Positions 61,187-64,000 of a DNA stretch of 64,000 bases are shown one piece after another. The position numbers and the translations under genes are program-made. Source of the stretch: Sphingobacterium multivorum (GTDB lineage Bacteria > Bacteroidota > Bacteroidia > Sphingobacteriales > Sphingobacteriaceae). Below the pieces are notes generated by a model that worked only from the letters and a program-made list of their open reading frames with translations, ran no database searches and had not been told where the DNA came from. Within the stretch, counting starts at the first letter, position 1. The number at the start of each line of letters is the position of its first letter. Location of the stretch: contig NZ_CP154261.1 of assembly GCF_039511225.1 (NCBI RefSeq), positions 2,852,001-2,916,000 on the forward strand, in the 5' to 3' direction.

Positions 61187-61466
61187 CTTCTGAAGTTGTA
61201 AATGTGAGTGATTGTCCGTTGAATGATTGCAGGCAGCAGTGCCAAAAGTGACGTGGTTCCATTGTGTCCAGGTTGATGTATTCTTCCTGAAGCTCTGCGT
61301 ACCGGTTATCTTCCACACGGCCCCGCTTTCTCAGTCTAGCATTGTAAACTGTCACGATTCCTGATGTATGGTTACGGGTAAGCGAATAGCTATAAAAGCT
61401 AAAAGAAAAGGATCTGTTCAATTTGGACAGTCTCCGCATTTCCGCTATCGCTTCGTAAATAGTCAT
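61176..61466 (-). CDS. Small prophage protein before the portal
   Basis: The ATG at 61466 gives 96 residues; a TTG nine bases upstream is less likely. The protein is basic in its first half (R-R-L-S-K-L-N-R-S-F-S-F-S) with Ser- and aromatic-rich strands. No family is recognised. Its start lies four bases after a hairpin (61471-61498) and its stop overlaps the portal ATG by 11 bases, so translation is probably coupled. Confidence 0.55.
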   Translation of the reverse strand: MTIYEAIAEMRRLSKLNRSFSFSFYSYSLTRNHTSGIVTVYNARLRKRGRVEDNRYAELQEEYINLDTMEPRHFWHCCLQSFNGQSLTFTTSEDGQ

Positions 61467-61470
61467 ATAA

Positions 61471-61498
61471 AGCACCTTTTATTTTATTCAAAGGTGCT
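61471..61498 (-). promoter_or_regulatory. Hairpin between terminase and portal genes
   Basis: AGCACCTTT (61471-61479) and AAAGGTGCT (61490-61498) form a stem with a 10-base AT loop, ending four bases before the ATG at 61466. The T-run after it is weak. It may attenuate late transcription or control translation of the small gene. Confidence 0.5.
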
Positions 61499-61535
61499 CT
61501 TTCTAGGTAAGGTGATAAAGGACATATCAGACGAT

Positions 61536-63299
61536 CTATACCGATGAAGTATCTTCGATATTGGTCGCTTTTGACTTAACCAGGGCACGCCACTCCCGGC
61601 GCATCACGAGGTATTTAAAACTATCTGACGGATTGGTAGACTCCATTGGAAGACGATGTATCGGCAGTGACTCCGATGTTTTATTTTTGGTAATCATCTT
61701 ACCGCCAGTTTTGGTAGGTTTTATTTTTGTACGTGCCAGTTCTAGGGATGCTTTTAATGGTTTGCACTGGTACATATCAATAAATATCTTTGGCAGTTTT
61801 TTGTTAAATCCACCAAAAATAGTTTGCATGAAAATATATTCTTCCTGTTGCGGGATGATGCCCTGATTCCTGGAAAGCAGGTTTACTTTCCACTTTGTAC
61901 GGGTTCTTGTCTTGGTCTTTTCATTGGTCACCCATTCAACCGCATTTTTAAAAGCCGTGGCCTGATCGACTCCAGCATCTTTTTGATTATTACCAGCACG
62001 GTCATAATACAGGTTTAGCACTTTCTCTTCCTGTGTATCGAAATATTCCCGGAATTCAGCAGCCAGATGAACGATATGCTTTGGCGATAGTACATGCATG
62101 AATTTTAAAACCCGATATTCATTGTTTGGCTTTGGCTGGCCGATTGTCAATGACATCATATTTCCGAAGTCCAAACCACCCTCGATCGCTCTTTTTCGAT
62201 TCAGACACTTTAATTCCCTACAATCGGCAACATCAGCTATTCCAAACCGATCATGCCACTTTGGATCAAGGCCATCTTTGTAAAAATGAATATCGGCAAT
62301 GTTCGCGTAGAAACGGTCACCGGATTCCAGGGAAGGCTTAAGCGATAAAATAGCTGTATCCACATCACCCAGATCACTGGCTACTGCATCAGCAAACCAA
62401 TTTGGAGTAAGGATATCCACATTGACCAAGGAAGAGGCTATGAAAAATAAGGTGCTGCCATCCTTATGCATTCGGGCCATCCGCCAACGTTCTCTCCATC
62501 GCTCTTCTGTACGAAGCTTTTTGGCTGTCTCTTCCAGATCATTTTTTTGCTGATAATAGATCCTCTCTTGGATAGCTTCATTAAGGACGAATGCTGCTTT
62601 GAGTACACGCAAAATTCCCCACTTGCGCATCTTGTTGACCTGTTTTAAGATCCAGTCATATTCCCCAATATTGGCCGTGTTGGGCATATCGGTGGTGAAT
62701 GTATGGCCAAGATAGAAAGGTGATTTACCATACTTTATTATATATCCCCTCAAGGCTTTCATCAGGTTTGCGATCTTGTGCTCTGGGAAATACTTTACCT
62801 CATCACCGATCACGTGCACGTAAGATCTACCCGCCAGACTAGCTGGACGATCCAGTGATCCAAACGTCACGTTCAATCCGGTATACCAGATCATGGTATG
62901 CTTATAGGTGACAAGGCGGTTGTATGGTTTCCAAAAATGTTCCTTTAATTCCGGTGGCAGATCTTCTTTCTCCGCTTCAGAAAATTCGGGGGGCTGTTTC
63001 CCAATAACGTAGTGGATACCTTCTCTATAGCCTTTGCGTTCGAGGCCCTCCAATACCGACGGCAGAACGTTTTTCTGTAAATTGGAATAGGTATCCGAAA
63101 CCCACACAATCGGAGCCCCCGGCATATCTTCGGCTATGGCGATCAGACGCTCCACAAGAATCTCTGTTGTTTTAGCAGATCCACGTCCCAATACCATGTA
63201 TAGAAATTTTGGCAGGATCATCAGCGCCATCTGGGCAAGCCAGTTCATGTAAGCTATAGCGATATCAGCAGTCTTTTTTATTTTGGGTCTCCAAGCCAT
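61536..63299 (-). CDS. Terminase large subunit
   Basis: The 587-residue protein has Walker A V-L-G-R-G-S-A-K-T-T (about 36-45), Walker B V-H-V-I-G-D-E (161-167) and a C-terminal RNase H-like nuclease with the acidic residues in G-G-L-D-F-G and L-Y-Y-D-R-A-G-N. The motor pumps DNA into the procapsid and cuts the concatemer. It starts 12 bases after the small subunit gene stop. This is the strongest proof that the region is a phage and not an ICE. Confidence 0.95.
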   Translation of the reverse strand: MAWRPKIKKTADIAIAYMNWLAQMALMILPKFLYMVLGRGSAKTTEILVERLIAIAEDMPGAPIVWVSDTYSNLQKNVLPSVLEGLERKGYREGIHYVIGKQPPEFSEAEKEDLPPELKEHFWKPYNRLVTYKHTMIWYTGLNVTFGSLDRPASLAGRSYVHVIGDEVKYFPEHKIANLMKALRGYIIKYGKSPFYLGHTFTTDMPNTANIGEYDWILKQVNKMRKWGILRVLKAAFVLNEAIQERIYYQQKNDLEETAKKLRTEERWRERWRMARMHKDGSTLFFIASSLVNVDILTPNWFADAVASDLGDVDTAILSLKPSLESGDRFYANIADIHFYKDGLDPKWHDRFGIADVADCRELKCLNRKRAIEGGLDFGNMMSLTIGQPKPNNEYRVLKFMHVLSPKHIVHLAAEFREYFDTQEEKVLNLYYDRAGNNQKDAGVDQATAFKNAVEWVTNEKTKTRTRTKWKVNLLSRNQGIIPQQEEYIFMQTIFGGFNKKLPKIFIDMYQCKPLKASLELARTKIKPTKTGGKMITKNKTSESLPIHRLPMESTNPSDSFKYLVMRREWRALVKSKATNIEDTSSV

Positions 63300-63311
63300 G
63301 GGATAGGTTTA

Positions 63312-64000
63312 TTATTTTTTGAATTCTTCTTCGATGATATCAAACTTGTCAAGCAGCTTAATTTGCTCCAGCATAGCATCCTGACGTAAGTTAGATTTGA
63401 CAGATTCAGGTTGATCAAGCGCGTCAATTTCTGCGGCTAGTTCATTTCTATTGATCAGTGGAAGTCCAGCCAATTCGGTACTGAGCGTGAATAGTTTTAC
63501 AGAAGGCTGATAGATTTCTTTCGGAAGTTTGTTGACATCTGGCTTGTCCAGTTCCAGAAGTGTTGCAGCCTGTTTGGTCAGGTTTCCGTACACCTCATAA
63601 TCCCGTGAGGATTCTGCATTTTGAGCCACAACGTTTGCTGCCATCTCCAAGCGTTCGGCAAACTTGTGGCGTAGGGCTTTTTTGTTGATGTTACGATCAC
63701 CATAGAATAGGTTTACAGCTTCATCATACATCTGGGAGGCACGCTGATGCTTCAATCCAAAGTTTTTGACAAAGAAATCGACAGTAGCCCGACGGCCGTA
63801 AATGCTGTCCATGTCACGGATAAAGATCAACGCATCGATATAGAGCTGCTCTTCGACGCTGATATCAGCGATAGCTTTGCCTGCCTGGATATAATCGTTT
63901 AATTTTTCAAGGATATGGCGATGTTCAAAGGTTCCGAAGATATCCATCTTGGAGATTTTGAATGCACGGCTGCGCTTGATCTCATGGATCTGCTTTTGCG
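63312..64000 (-). CDS. Terminase small subunit-like protein (5' end outside window)
   Basis: At least 211 residues are encoded from the ATG at 63947, but the same frame stays open through the last base of the window (basic residues K-R-S-R-A-F-K-I-S-K just before the ATG). The true start may therefore lie beyond 64000. The sequence is helical, with I-F-I-R-D-M-D-S-I-Y-G-R-R and a long helix-rich middle, and directly precedes the large subunit. It would recognise the packaging site. Family assignment rests on position and size. Confidence 0.65.
   Translation of the reverse strand, partial: QKQIHEIKRSRAFKISKMDIFGTFEHRHILEKLNDYIQAGKAIADISVEEQLYIDALIFIRDMDSIYGRRATVDFFVKNFGLKHQRASQMYDEAVNLFYGDRNINKKALRHKFAERLEMAANVVAQNAESSRDYEVYGNLTKQAATLLELDKPDVNKLPKEIYQPSVKLFTLSTELAGLPLINRNELAAEIDALDQPESVKSNLRQDAMLEQIKLLDKFDIIEEEFKK

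Noticed and set aside
41971..64000. Integrative conjugative element or tailocin instead of prophage
   Set aside because: Terminase and portal genes indicate DNA packaging, and no relaxase or conjugation genes are present.
1..64000. CRISPR array, rRNA operon or insertion sequence
   Set aside because: No regularly spaced repeats, rRNA sequence or transposase gene was seen in the window.

Overview
The window looks like a chromosome segment of a Bacteroidota bacterium, most likely Sphingobacteriaceae (Sphingobacterium-like). This is inferred from the gene families (DPP-IV-type S9 peptidase, DUF3822 protein, GH130 lipoprotein, LytTR/LytS pairs) and from promoters that fit the Bacteroidota pattern TTTG, about 19-20 bases, TAnnTTTG. 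Good examples precede both tRNA genes, the pirin gene and the GlxA/AraC regulator. The left 41.7 kb is ordinary chromosome. The right 22 kb is the left part of a prophage that continues beyond base 64000.

Bases 1-9261 hold accessory metabolism and stress genes: the tail of an MFS pump, a GlxA-type AraC regulator with a GNAT enzyme, a tandem AHSA1/SRPBCC protein, an alpha/beta hydrolase, a pirin with a well-defined promoter, two MFS pumps, an OsmC-like protein and a DinB-like protein. Bases 9582-15126 form the most unusual chromosomal locus. A LytS-type kinase and LytTR regulator face an opposite-strand operon of a 47-residue peptide with a nisin-like F-x-L-D leader box, a receiver-only protein and a full-length class I lanthipeptide dehydratase (LanB). 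No LanC, protease or transporter is visible, so this is a minimal and unusual RiPP locus.

Bases 15571-26153 contain copper export (CopA-type ATPase plus a small HMA chaperone), a double-DTG aspartyl protease-like protein, a TlpA-like lipoprotein, a CDF transporter, a DeoR-rpiA-Gfo/Idh operon whose RpiA is divergent around its catalytic residues, and a GH130-type lipoprotein. Bases 26298-40339 are housekeeping: tRNA-His, htpG, yqgE, pdxH, an isolated nuoC-nuoD pair, a candidate small RNA, a Dpm1-like glycosyltransferase, ruvB, an S9 peptidase, a RecD-like helicase, and DUF3822-rsmD-coaD. An aldo/keto reductase and tRNA-Leu(CAA) follow.

From 41971 a prophage starts at the tRNA-Leu. It begins with a tyrosine integrase and a small cargo pair (Mrr-like nuclease plus a 79-residue protein), followed by a long late operon on the minus strand. 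In transcription order the operon runs small terminase, large terminase, a small ORF, portal, connector/neck-type proteins, tape measure, tail hub-like protein, two membrane proteins, a tail protein and a tail fibre carrying an SGNH hydrolase. A terminator-flanked moron (332 residues, one membrane segment) interrupts the operon. No major capsid protein could be recognised between the portal and the tail genes. Two intercistronic hairpins lie on or next to start codons in this operon. The other attachment site and the replication and immunity genes must lie outside the window.
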